Shown: piece after piece, positions 44,285-51,872 of the stretch
Layout of the letters: each line of letters opens with the position of its first letter
Position numbering within the stretch: position 1 is the stretch's first letter
Origin: Prevotella sp.
Lineage (GTDB): Bacteria > Bacteroidota > Bacteroidia > Bacteroidales > Bacteroidaceae
DNA length: 64,000 bases
Assembly: GCA_017449495.1 (NCBI GenBank)
Contig: JAFTFO010000015.1
Location: 1 to 64,000 of the forward strand
Reading direction: 5' to 3'
Notes under the pieces: model-generated
What the model was told of the DNA's origin: nothing
The model's input: only the letters and a program-made list of their open reading frames with translations
The model's database searches: none
Made by a program: the position numbers and the translations under genes

Positions 44285-45772
44285 CTATTTCACGACAGAA
44301 AGCTTTCCGCCATGAATATAGAGGCCTTTCCGTGAAGGCTTTGGGATGCGAAGTCCTTGGAGGGTGTACCATGCTTCGTCAGGTGATTCACGGACAATGG
44401 AACGGACCGCCGTCCACCCGTCACCTCTGACGGGGATGGTAGTATTGAGGTCATCCTCGCAGCTCTCCCGGTCTGGGTCGCCATAGTTACTCTTGTCCTC
44501 CAACAAACTGTGCACCATCTGCGTCAACTCGTCGAAGGACACGCCATACGCATTGAGGTAGCTGTTGATCTGCATGTCGTTCTTCATCTGGGGCAAGTAC
44601 TCCTCGTACTTCTCCAGGAACTCCTGTTGATGAGGATTCTCAGGTTCATTGCCCATTACATGCATCTTAAACAACTCAGCAAAAAGATCTGATATCTCCT
44701 GATTGTATGTATTACCGTAGACGAGGTTTACCAATCCTTGTCTCATTCTGTTCTCAGCCAAAGAAGCGAAATCGTCGATACCTGGCAATTCTGAGATATA
44801 ACGTGTCTGGATACGCATGGTAGCTCCATCGTCGTTAAGCGTCAACAGCCGATAGGGATTAGGATAGGCCGCACAAGAAGCCGTACAGATGTCAAAGATG
44901 GTACGTGTCAGGTCATTATTGGAATCCTTTGCAATATCGGAGGCGTGGACATGACCAGAAAACGCCACGCTAACACCTGCATTGGATAGACGCCTACATA
45001 CGCTCCGATAGTCATAATATATATAGCTATCACCCTCTGCGGGTACCCCTAATTTCACAGTATAGGTAGAACTAAACTTTTCAACATTCGTTACATGAGG
45101 GAACATCGTGTGGTGCATCATCACGAAAACCAGTTTTCCCGCATTCTTTGCTGTCTGTGCCCGTTCAGTCACCCAGTCAAAGGTGGCCTTGGAAATGACC
45201 CCATTCAAGGGGTCATCTTCGTGTCCCGAGTCGATGCCGATGATCACTAACCCGTCTATGGGTTCACAGCACCAGGTCAGCGTCTCGGGGTCACGCTCCA
45301 CATCGTCACCATAGCCGAAGTCCTTATATAGCTCAGCAAACTGCTGGGCATTAATGGTATCAGCCTCATAGGCATTATCGCCGTCGTAGTAGAGCGCCTC
45401 GTCCGTACCCATATCATGGTTGCCGGGAATGACCAGCGCCTTGATACCGGCAGCCTTCAACTCCTGTAGCTTCTGCACGACATACTGATGACTAACCCAT
45501 TCCCCGTCTTTTGTCAGATCGCCGGATATCAAAAAAAGGTCTGGCTTCTCCCGCAAGGCGATGGCAATGGCCTCGTCATAGATGTTACGGCTATAGTCGT
45601 TGAGCTTTCGGTCATAGTAGATGGCCTCCTCCCAAGCCTCCCCTTCATTGATGAGCAGCCCCGGTCCCATCACATGAGGGTCGGAGATCAACATGATGCG
45701 AGTCTTGGCAGCAATGTTCAGGCCACACCAAGTCAAGCACAAACAGAAGGTTATCACAGCTAATCGTCTCAT
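44285..45772 (-). CDS. Secreted calcineurin-like metallophosphoesterase
   Basis: A 495-residue exported phosphoesterase. Signal peptide (AVITFCLCLTWCGLNIAA), then the metal-ligand motifs SDPHVMGPG, SGDLTKDG, GNHDMG, MMHHTMFP and SGHVHASD in order. The C-terminus (YTLQGLRIPKPSRKGLYIHGG) resembles the exported-protein sorting module seen in other Prevotella secreted proteins. The substrate is unknown. A -7 element TAACTTTG (minus) lies at 45804-45811, divergent from topB. Confidence 0.85.
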   Translation of the reverse strand: MRRLAVITFCLCLTWCGLNIAAKTRIMLISDPHVMGPGLLINEGEAWEEAIYYDRKLNDYSRNIYDEAIAIALREKPDLFLISGDLTKDGEWVSHQYVVQKLQELKAAGIKALVIPGNHDMGTDEALYYDGDNAYEADTINAQQFAELYKDFGYGDDVERDPETLTWCCEPIDGLVIIGIDSGHEDDPLNGVISKATFDWVTERAQTAKNAGKLVFVMMHHTMFPHVTNVEKFSSTYTVKLGVPAEGDSYIYYDYRSVCRRLSNAGVSVAFSGHVHASDIAKDSNNDLTRTIFDICTASCAAYPNPYRLLTLNDDGATMRIQTRYISELPGIDDFASLAENRMRQGLVNLVYGNTYNQEISDLFAELFKMHVMGNEPENPHQQEFLEKYEEYLPQMKNDMQINSYLNAYGVSFDELTQMVHSLLEDKSNYGDPDRESCEDDLNTTIPVRGDGWTAVRSIVRESPDEAWYTLQGLRIPKPSRKGLYIHGGKLSVVK

Positions 45773-45803
45773 CTTTTTACCTGAATATATCCTATTTTGG
45801 GTG

Positions 45804-45862
45804 CAAAGTTACAAAGAAAAACCGAAACACCACGTGTATTTCACAAAAATTGACTACCTTTG
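45804..45862. promoter_or_regulatory. Divergent promoters: phosphoesterase and topB
   Basis: Minus strand TAACTTTG at 45804-45811 and plus strand TACCTTTG at 45855-45862. The topB ATG is 31 nt past the plus-strand element. The -33 boxes are not clear. Confidence 0.55.
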
Positions 45863-45893
45863 CAGGCAGTTTAAAAACGAAATATAATCATAG

Positions 45894-47798
45894 ATGATTG
45901 TATGCATTGCAGAGAAGCCCAGTGTGGCAAGGGATATTGCACGGATTATCGGTGCGAACACCTCCCACGACGGCTATATGGAAGGTAACGGCTATCAGGT
46001 GACCTGGACATTCGGTCATCTGTGTACGCTGAAGGAGCCGGGCGACTACACCCAGGCTTGGAAGCCGTGGGCACTGACACAGCTGCCGATGATTCCCCAG
46101 CGCTTTGGCATCAAACTGATTCCTGACCGTGGTATCGAGAAGCAGTTTGCGATCATAGAGAAGTTGATGCAGGCGGCCGACGGTATCGTGAACTGCGGTG
46201 ATGCCGGACAGGAGGGAGAGCTCATCCAGCGCTGGGTGATGCAGAAGGCACAGGCCAAATGTCCTGTGAAGCGACTGTGGATATCGTCGATGACCGATGA
46301 GGCCATCCGCGAAGGATTCGCCCAACTGAAAGATCAGCAGGACTACCAGCCACTCTATCTGGCAGGTCTCTCACGAGCCATTGGCGACTGGCTCTTGGGC
46401 ATGAACGCCACCCGCCTCTATACTTTGAAGTATGGACAGAACCGTCAGGTACTATCCATAGGTCGTGTACAGACCCCTACCCTCGCCCTGATTGTGAACC
46501 GACAGAAGGAAATCGAGAACTTCAAGCCTGAACCTTTCTGGGTTTTGGCAACCGTCTATCGTGACACCACCTTCACGGCGACGTCAGGGAAGTTCACTTC
46601 AAAAGAGGAAGGTGAGAAGGCCTTCGAGACCATCGAGGGCAAGCCCTTCACGGTGACGAAGGTAGAGAAGAAAGAAGGAAAGGAACAGCCACCACAACTC
46701 TACGACCTCACCTCGTTGCAGGTCGACTGCAACCGTAAGTTCAGCTACTCAGCCGAGATGACGCTGAACCTCATCCAGAGTCTCTACGAGAAGAAGTTCA
46801 CCACCTACCCTCGTGTGGACACACAGTATCTGTCCGACGATATCTATCCGAAGTGTCCGCAAACCATGAACGGCCTCTACCAGACTAAGTTTGGTGGCAT
46901 AGCCCCCTATGCAGAATTGATCAAGCCCATCGGCGGAAAGCCACTGAAGAAGAGCAAACGTGTCTTCGACACCTCCAAGGTGACCGATCACCACGCCATC
47001 ATTCCGACGGGCGTCATTCCACAGAACCTCAGCGACGCAGAACGCAACGTGTTCGACCTCGTGGCCCGTCGTTTCATCGGCGTATTCCTGCCAGACTGTA
47101 AGTTCTCGACAACAACGGTCATCGGCGAGGTTAATGGAGAAGAGGACAAAGTGGAGTTCAAGGTCACCGGTAAAGAGATTCTTGATCCAGGCTGGCGTGT
47201 GGTCCAGGGAACCCACGGGGACAGGTCCGATGAGTCATCAGATGACTCAGGCGGACCTGTCCCCTCGGGTTCCGACCCCGAGCGCACGCTGCCCACCTTC
47301 GTAAAAGGAGAAACGGGCGACCACAAGCCGACGCTCACTGAGAAATGGACCACGCCACCACCTTATTATAATGAGGCCTCGTTGCTTCGGGCCATGGAGA
47401 CAGCCGGCAAGTTCGTGGAAGACGAGACATTACGCGCCGCCATGAAGGAGAACGGTATCGGCCGTCCGTCGAGTCGGGCCGGCATCATCGAGACCCTCTT
47501 TAAGCGTCACTATATCAAACGTGACCGCAAGCGTCTCATCGCCACACCGACAGGCATCGAGTTGATAGACCTGATTCGCGAGGAGCTGTTGAAGAGTTGT
47601 GAACTGACAGGCATCTGGGAGAAGAAACTGCGCGACATCGAGCATCAGAAATACGACGCCCAGCAGTTTATCGATGAGCTGAAGCAACAGGTGACCGACA
47701 TCGTGCATGAGGTGATGACAGATACCAGCAACCGGCGGGTGACCGTCCTCTCCGATGCAGAACTGAAAAAGCTAAAGTCACCACCTAAAAAGCAATAA
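45894..47798 (+). CDS. topB: DNA topoisomerase III
   Basis: A 634-residue type IA topoisomerase. Toprim domain VCIAEKPSVARDIARIIG (catalytic Glu7) and CGDAGQEGELIQRW; the active-site Tyr lies in FTTYPRVDTQYLSDD; IGRPSSRAGIIETLFKRHYI and PTGIELID mark the C-terminal part. An in-frame palindromic insert of about 66 nt at 47208-47273 adds a Gly/Ser/Asp-rich loop (THGDRSDESSDDSG) near residue 445. Normal length otherwise, with a Lys-rich tail. Confidence 0.93.
   Translation: MIVCIAEKPSVARDIARIIGANTSHDGYMEGNGYQVTWTFGHLCTLKEPGDYTQAWKPWALTQLPMIPQRFGIKLIPDRGIEKQFAIIEKLMQAADGIVNCGDAGQEGELIQRWVMQKAQAKCPVKRLWISSMTDEAIREGFAQLKDQQDYQPLYLAGLSRAIGDWLLGMNATRLYTLKYGQNRQVLSIGRVQTPTLALIVNRQKEIENFKPEPFWVLATVYRDTTFTATSGKFTSKEEGEKAFETIEGKPFTVTKVEKKEGKEQPPQLYDLTSLQVDCNRKFSYSAEMTLNLIQSLYEKKFTTYPRVDTQYLSDDIYPKCPQTMNGLYQTKFGGIAPYAELIKPIGGKPLKKSKRVFDTSKVTDHHAIIPTGVIPQNLSDAERNVFDLVARRFIGVFLPDCKFSTTTVIGEVNGEEDKVEFKVTGKEILDPGWRVVQGTHGDRSDESSDDSGGPVPSGSDPERTLPTFVKGETGDHKPTLTEKWTTPPPYYNEASLLRAMETAGKFVEDETLRAAMKENGIGRPSSRAGIIETLFKRHYIKRDRKRLIATPTGIELIDLIREELLKSCELTGIWEKKLRDIEHQKYDAQQFIDELKQQVTDIVHEVMTDTSNRRVTVLSDAELKKLKSPPKKQ
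47208..47273. repeat. REP-like palindrome inside topB
   Basis: Arms 47208-47239 and 47241-47273 form an imperfect 32-bp inverted repeat sharing GGGGACAGGTCCG and GAGTCATC. It lies wholly in the topB coding sequence and keeps the frame. Confidence 0.8.
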
Positions 47799-47913
47799 AT
47801 CGGCCAACTGTTCGTTATTTACATAACGACTTATGACAAGAAGATATAGGAAGATAGATGAAGATAGCCGCCTTCAGCGGCAGAAGATAGAATACAATAC
47901 TCAGTCGGCAGAT

Positions 47914-50004
47914 ATGATGCGCCCAAGACATTTGTCTTCTATCTTCCTCTATCTTCTTCTATTTTCTTCCATCTTCTCTCTCGTGCTAACCAGTTGTGGG
48001 GCAGATCAGGCCATGAAGAAAGGTGACAAGTTCTATGCCGTCGGCGAATATTTCGACGCCGCCACACAATACCGTAAGGCTTACACGCAGACATCTAATA
48101 AGGAGAAAGCCCTCAAAGGGCAGCGGGCCATGAAGGTAGCCGACTGCTACCGTCGCATCCACTTCACCTCAAAGGCTATCACCGCCTATCAGAACGCCAT
48201 CCGCTATAAGCAGGACGACTCCCTGACACACTTCTATTTAGGTCAGCTGCACATGAGGAACGGCAATTACAAAGAGGCTGCAAAACAGTTCCAGATGGCT
48301 ATCGACAGTCTACAGTCTACCGCCGACGATAGACACTTCCTCTTAGCCAAGAACGGACTGAAGGCCGCCCAACAGGCTCCCCTGTGGAGGAAAGACGGCT
48401 CTGCCTATACCATCAAGCGCATGGACCTCTTCAATTCCCGCCGGGCAGAGTTCTCCCCCATGCTCAGTGGCGACCAGAACGAACAACTTTACTTCACCTC
48501 CACCCGCAACCAGGCCCAAGGCGATGAATACAGTGGCATCACCGGTTCCAAGAATGCCGACATCTTCTTCTCGCAGAAAGACGACAAGGGAAGATGGAGC
48601 AAGCCCCAGACCATCGACTCAGAGCTGAACTCCGCTATGGACGAGGGAGCCTGCTGTTTCTCACCTGACGGCAGGAGTATGTATCTGACTGTCTGCAAGA
48701 CCGACCCCAGCTATCCGCGCTATGCCACCATCGCCGTCTCAAGTCGCAGCGATGCCTCATGGAGCAAGCCGACAGAGCTGACCATCTCGAAGGACACCCT
48801 CTCCAGCTTCGCCCACCCCGCCGTCTCTCCCGATGGTGAGTGGCTCTATTTCGTCAGCGACATGCCCGGAGGCGTGGGAGGCTACGACATCTGGCGTTGC
48901 AGGCTGACCAACAATAAAGAGCTCGGTTCACCAGAGAACTTAGGCGAACCCATCAACACGCCCGGTGACGAGATGTTCCCGACTTTCCGACCCAATGGTG
49001 ACCTCTACTTCTCTTCCGATGGTCATCCCGGCTTCGGCGGACTCGACATCTTTGTGGCCGACAGCCTTAAGATAGAACACCTCGGCTTCCCCATGAACTC
49101 ACAGGGCGATGACTTCGGCATGACCTTCGAGGGACGCCTCAACACAGGCTATTTCTGCTCGAACCGCGGTGACACCCGTGGCTACGACCACCTCTACAGT
49201 TTCTACAACCCTGAGATTGTACAGACTGTCAAGGGCTGGGTGTACGAACAGGATGGCTACGAGCTGACCGCCGCCCAGGTATATATGGTAGGCAACGACG
49301 GCACCAACCTGAAACTGAGTGTCAGGGGCGACGGTTCCTTCACCCAGCAGATCAAGCCCCATGTAGACTACGTGCTACTGGCCACCTGCAAAGGATTCCT
49401 GAACCATCAGGAACAGTTGCGGGTAGAACCCGTCACCGAATCAGAAGAATATGTACTACAGTTCCCCCTTGCCAACATCTCCGCCCCCGTGCTGATCGAT
49501 AATATCTTCTACGACTTCGACAAGGCGACCTTACGTCCGGAGTCAACTGCTGCCCTCGATGAACTGGTCAGGCTACTCAACGAGAACCCCAACATCACCA
49601 TCGAGCTCTCCGCCCACACTGACTATAAGGGCTCTGATGCTTACAATGAAAGACTCTCCCAGCGACGTGCAGAGAGTGTGGTGAACTACCTGATCGAACA
49701 CGGCATTGCCACAGACCGGCTGACGCCGAAAGGCTATGGCGAGGGAAAGCCCAAGACCATCAAGCGGAAGGTAGCAGAGAAATATTCGTTCCTCAAGGAG
49801 GGCGATGTGCTGACAGAATCATTCATCACCGCACTCCCTGAGGAACAGCAGGAACAGTGCAACCAGTTAAACCGGCGCACAGAGTTTATTGTATTGCGGA
49901 CAACTTACGGGCTGTTTGATAAGGCAGGTAGACTAATACAAACCCCACAACCAAAAGAATCATCCAAGGATTCAGATGAACCTCAGTCGTCGGAACTGTG
50001 GTAA
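47914..50004 (+). CDS. PorE-like outer membrane lipoprotein (TPR - PD40 propeller - OmpA)
   Basis: About 696 residues. Lipoprotein signal ending VLTSCG, so Cys is the acylated residue; a TPR part (GEYFDAATQYRKAY); a PD40/WD40-like propeller (residues about 150-420, FSPDGRSMYLTV, VSPDGEWLYFVSD); a carboxypeptidase-regulatory-like domain; and a C-terminal OmpA domain (IFYDFDKATLRPES, SAHTDYKGSDAYNERLSQRRA) that binds peptidoglycan. This order matches PorE, an anchor of the type IX secretion system, but Bacteroidota have several such paralogues. The hydrophobic signal is encoded by a cttctatcttcctctatc-type repeat (47936-47978). The start could also be 47833. It overlaps the next convergent gene by 119 nt. 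Confidence 0.8.
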   Translation: MMRPRHLSSIFLYLLLFSSIFSLVLTSCGADQAMKKGDKFYAVGEYFDAATQYRKAYTQTSNKEKALKGQRAMKVADCYRRIHFTSKAITAYQNAIRYKQDDSLTHFYLGQLHMRNGNYKEAAKQFQMAIDSLQSTADDRHFLLAKNGLKAAQQAPLWRKDGSAYTIKRMDLFNSRRAEFSPMLSGDQNEQLYFTSTRNQAQGDEYSGITGSKNADIFFSQKDDKGRWSKPQTIDSELNSAMDEGACCFSPDGRSMYLTVCKTDPSYPRYATIAVSSRSDASWSKPTELTISKDTLSSFAHPAVSPDGEWLYFVSDMPGGVGGYDIWRCRLTNNKELGSPENLGEPINTPGDEMFPTFRPNGDLYFSSDGHPGFGGLDIFVADSLKIEHLGFPMNSQGDDFGMTFEGRLNTGYFCSNRGDTRGYDHLYSFYNPEIVQTVKGWVYEQDGYELTAAQVYMVGNDGTNLKLSVRGDGSFTQQIKPHVDYVLLATCKGFLNHQEQLRVEPVTESEEYVLQFPLANISAPVLIDNIFYDFDKATLRPESTAALDELVRLLNENPNITIELSAHTDYKGSDAYNERLSQRRAESVVNYLIEHGIATDRLTPKGYGEGKPKTIKRKVAEKYSFLKEGDVLTESFITALPEEQQEQCNQLNRRTEFIVLRTTYGLFDKAGRLIQTPQPKESSKDSDEPQSSELW

Positions 50005-50269
50005 GGAACACCTCGAAGCTCGTCAGAGCCGTTGTCATCCAAACCATCATAGTCGCCTTCAGGCTCTCCCATCCTCCTAAGAGGATGAACAGTGCCAGAC
50101 CCACCACGACACAGAAGAGTGTCCACAGCCGTGTGAGTCTACGCTCGGTGTTCACACCGGTGGCAGGCAGTTGTCCCATCACCCGCTCGGTGAAACCGTT
50201 ATCTTCAATCTGCTGCTGGGCAGCCTCCTTGAAGAAATCCCTGATTAATAAATCGTCTTTATCTGTCAT
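49886..50269 (-). CDS. DUF5056-like membrane protein, putative sigma partner
   Basis: A 127-residue protein: N-terminal MTDKDDLLIRDFFKEAAQQQI (helical, cytoplasmic) and DNGFTERVMGQLP, then two to three hydrophobic helices (LWTLFCVVVGLALFILLGG; WMILLVVGFVLVYLPY). It resembles DUF5056 proteins that follow ECF sigma genes in Bacteroidota. Its start overlaps the sigma gene by 11 nt, so translation is coupled, which fits an anti-sigma or sigma-associated role (inference). Its 3' end is antisense to the last 119 nt of the PorE-like gene. Confidence 0.72.
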   Translation of the reverse strand: MTDKDDLLIRDFFKEAAQQQIEDNGFTERVMGQLPATGVNTERRLTRLWTLFCVVVGLALFILLGGWESLKATMMVWMTTALTSFEVFLTTVPTTEVHLNPWMILLVVGFVLVYLPYQTARKLSAIQ

Positions 50270-50819
50270 AACCGTTTTGTCTTAAGTAGTTCGTCATCTT
50301 TTCTTTTCCACGTTTCAAATATGATTTCACGGTATTCTCTTTTATCCCAGTGATCTGACTGATCTGTTCTACCGGATAGCCGTCGATCAACTGCAACGTG
50401 ATACACGTCCGTTCATCAGACTTCAGCAGGGCGAGGGCTGCATAGATATCCATCTTCAGTGTGGAGGAAGGCGTGTGGAGTGTGGAGGAAGGAATGTCTG
50501 CCAACTGAGTATCCTCACTACTCACTTCACACTCCACCCTCCTCGACTTCCTCTTTTCGTCGTAGAACACATTATAGGCAATGCGCATCAGCCAGGTGGA
50601 GAAACTCGACAGGCCGCGGAACTTCGTGATGTTCACATAGGCCTTGATGAAGGTCTCCTGAGCCAGGTCGTCGCTCAGCATCTCGTCACCCAGCGTCTGG
50701 TTCAAGAAGAACCGACGCACAGGTGACTGATACTTCCTGACAAGCTGGTCAAAGGCCTTCTTGTTATGGAATACCGCCACCTGCGTCACGAGAGCCATAT
50801 CACTGAGCGCCGCCATCAC
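50259..50819 (-). CDS. ECF-type RNA polymerase sigma factor
   Basis: A 186-residue sigma-70 family protein. Region 2: FDQLVRKYQSPVRRFFL and SDDLAQETFIKAYVNI, FRGLSSFSTWLMRIAYN. Region 4: LQLIDGYPVEQISQITGIKENTVKSYLKRG. The linker between them holds two in-frame low-complexity repeats (CEVSSEDTQ region and SSTLHTPSSTLK). It directs transcription of an unknown regulon, possibly its own operon. The first codons are MMAALSDMALVTQ. It follows the pspC-like gene by 33 nt. Confidence 0.92.
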   Translation of the reverse strand: MMAALSDMALVTQVAVFHNKKAFDQLVRKYQSPVRRFFLNQTLGDEMLSDDLAQETFIKAYVNITKFRGLSSFSTWLMRIAYNVFYDEKRKSRRVECEVSSEDTQLADIPSSTLHTPSSTLKMDIYAALALLKSDERTCITLQLIDGYPVEQISQITGIKENTVKSYLKRGKEKMTNYLRQNGYDR

Positions 50820-50852
50820 TCTTTACCTTTTTATTTTCTTACCTTTTTACCT

Positions 50853-51044
50853 TTACACCAGTTTCTTCTCCGGCATCACAATCCACAGCACGAAGTAGAA
50901 GATGACTCCACAGAAAGCCGTGAAAAGCGTCAGGAATGCGTAGGCAATTCGTACCATAACGGGATCAAAGTCGAAATACTCAGCTAAGCCACCACAGACT
51001 CCCGCAAAAACTCTGTCGTTAGAGCGCATTAATTTCTTTTCCAT
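50853..51044 (-). CDS. PspC-domain small membrane protein
   Basis: A 63-residue protein, nearly all PspC domain: LMRSNDRVFAGVCGGLAEYFDFDPVMVRI followed by one long hydrophobic segment (AFLTLFTAFCGVIFYFVLWIVM). PspC proteins respond to envelope stress in other bacteria. Here it lies between a DUF6249-like gene (4 nt upstream) and the ECF sigma gene, so the operon looks like an envelope-stress unit (inference). Confidence 0.9.
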   Translation of the reverse strand: MEKKLMRSNDRVFAGVCGGLAEYFDFDPVMVRIAYAFLTLFTAFCGVIFYFVLWIVMPEKKLV

Positions 51045-51048
51045 AATT

Positions 51049-51717
51049 CTAAATATCTTGAGGGTTATTATTCATGTCTTGATTCTCACGTGCCTTCTTG
51101 ACAGAGGTCTTGGCAATGACCACCTTACCGAGTCCGATGAAGAACACCAATGCACCGATGCCGAAGCCCACCGTGCCTGCTGTGTAGCCAAGGAAGAACA
51201 TCAGTCCTATGCCGAGGAACAACTGGCGGATACCCTTGTTGTATTCTTCATCCTCCGCCTCAGCCTGCTCCTCTCTCAGCAGATTCTCAGGTATGGGCTG
51301 TCCGTTCTGTACGGCCATCTGGGCCAGCTTATAGCGCTCGCGCCTGTTCTTATTTACATATCGTATCACCACGATGATGATGATGATCGGGATGAGCACG
51401 AACAGGACGAAAAGGATTCCCATGCCCAAGAGCAATGCAAAGATCAGTTCACCATCAATGTTACTCATCACCTCGTGTATCACACCCTTAACGTCTTCGT
51501 CTGAGAGTGAGACGTTCACGTTCCTATTTATGGCATCATCGTTGTTATACGTCGTGTCTACAGCGGTTGTGTCAGAAAAGGCTTCGATAGCGTCCTGATT
51601 GTTTTTAGTAGAATCCGTCTGCTCCGTACGGGGCGAATGACGGTGGTTCTGTGCTACTGCCTCAACATTCATGCTGAGCGAAAGCACCATAGCGATTGCA
51701 ATTAAATACTTCTTCAT
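51049..51717 (-). CDS. DUF6249-like membrane protein
   Basis: A 222-residue protein with a signal peptide (LIAIAMVLSLSMNVEAVAQ), an Asp/Thr-rich periplasmic part, a long hydrophobic helix (LIFALLLGMGILFVLFVLIPIIIIIVVIRYV), a charged cytoplasmic linker ERYKLAQMAVQNGQPIPENLL and two more helices. PIPE with this layout matches DUF6249 as I know it. Function unknown; first gene of the sigma operon. A TATCTTTG element (minus) lies at 51805-51812. Confidence 0.7.
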   Translation of the reverse strand: MKKYLIAIAMVLSLSMNVEAVAQNHRHSPRTEQTDSTKNNQDAIEAFSDTTAVDTTYNNDDAINRNVNVSLSDEDVKGVIHEVMSNIDGELIFALLLGMGILFVLFVLIPIIIIIVVIRYVNKNRRERYKLAQMAVQNGQPIPENLLREEQAEAEDEEYNKGIRQLFLGIGLMFFLGYTAGTVGFGIGALVFFIGLGKVVIAKTSVKKARENQDMNNNPQDI

Positions 51718-51872
51718 ATCGTTTCTCCTTTTATATTTTGCTTTTTTACTTTTTTACCTTTAATCTTTCTTTGTCTGTTTGACGAAACAAATCATTAATA
51801 AGTTGCAAAGATATCAAATAATCTTTGAAAATCTGTGTTATCTGTGGCTTTTTTCTTAATTTTGCATCGAAA

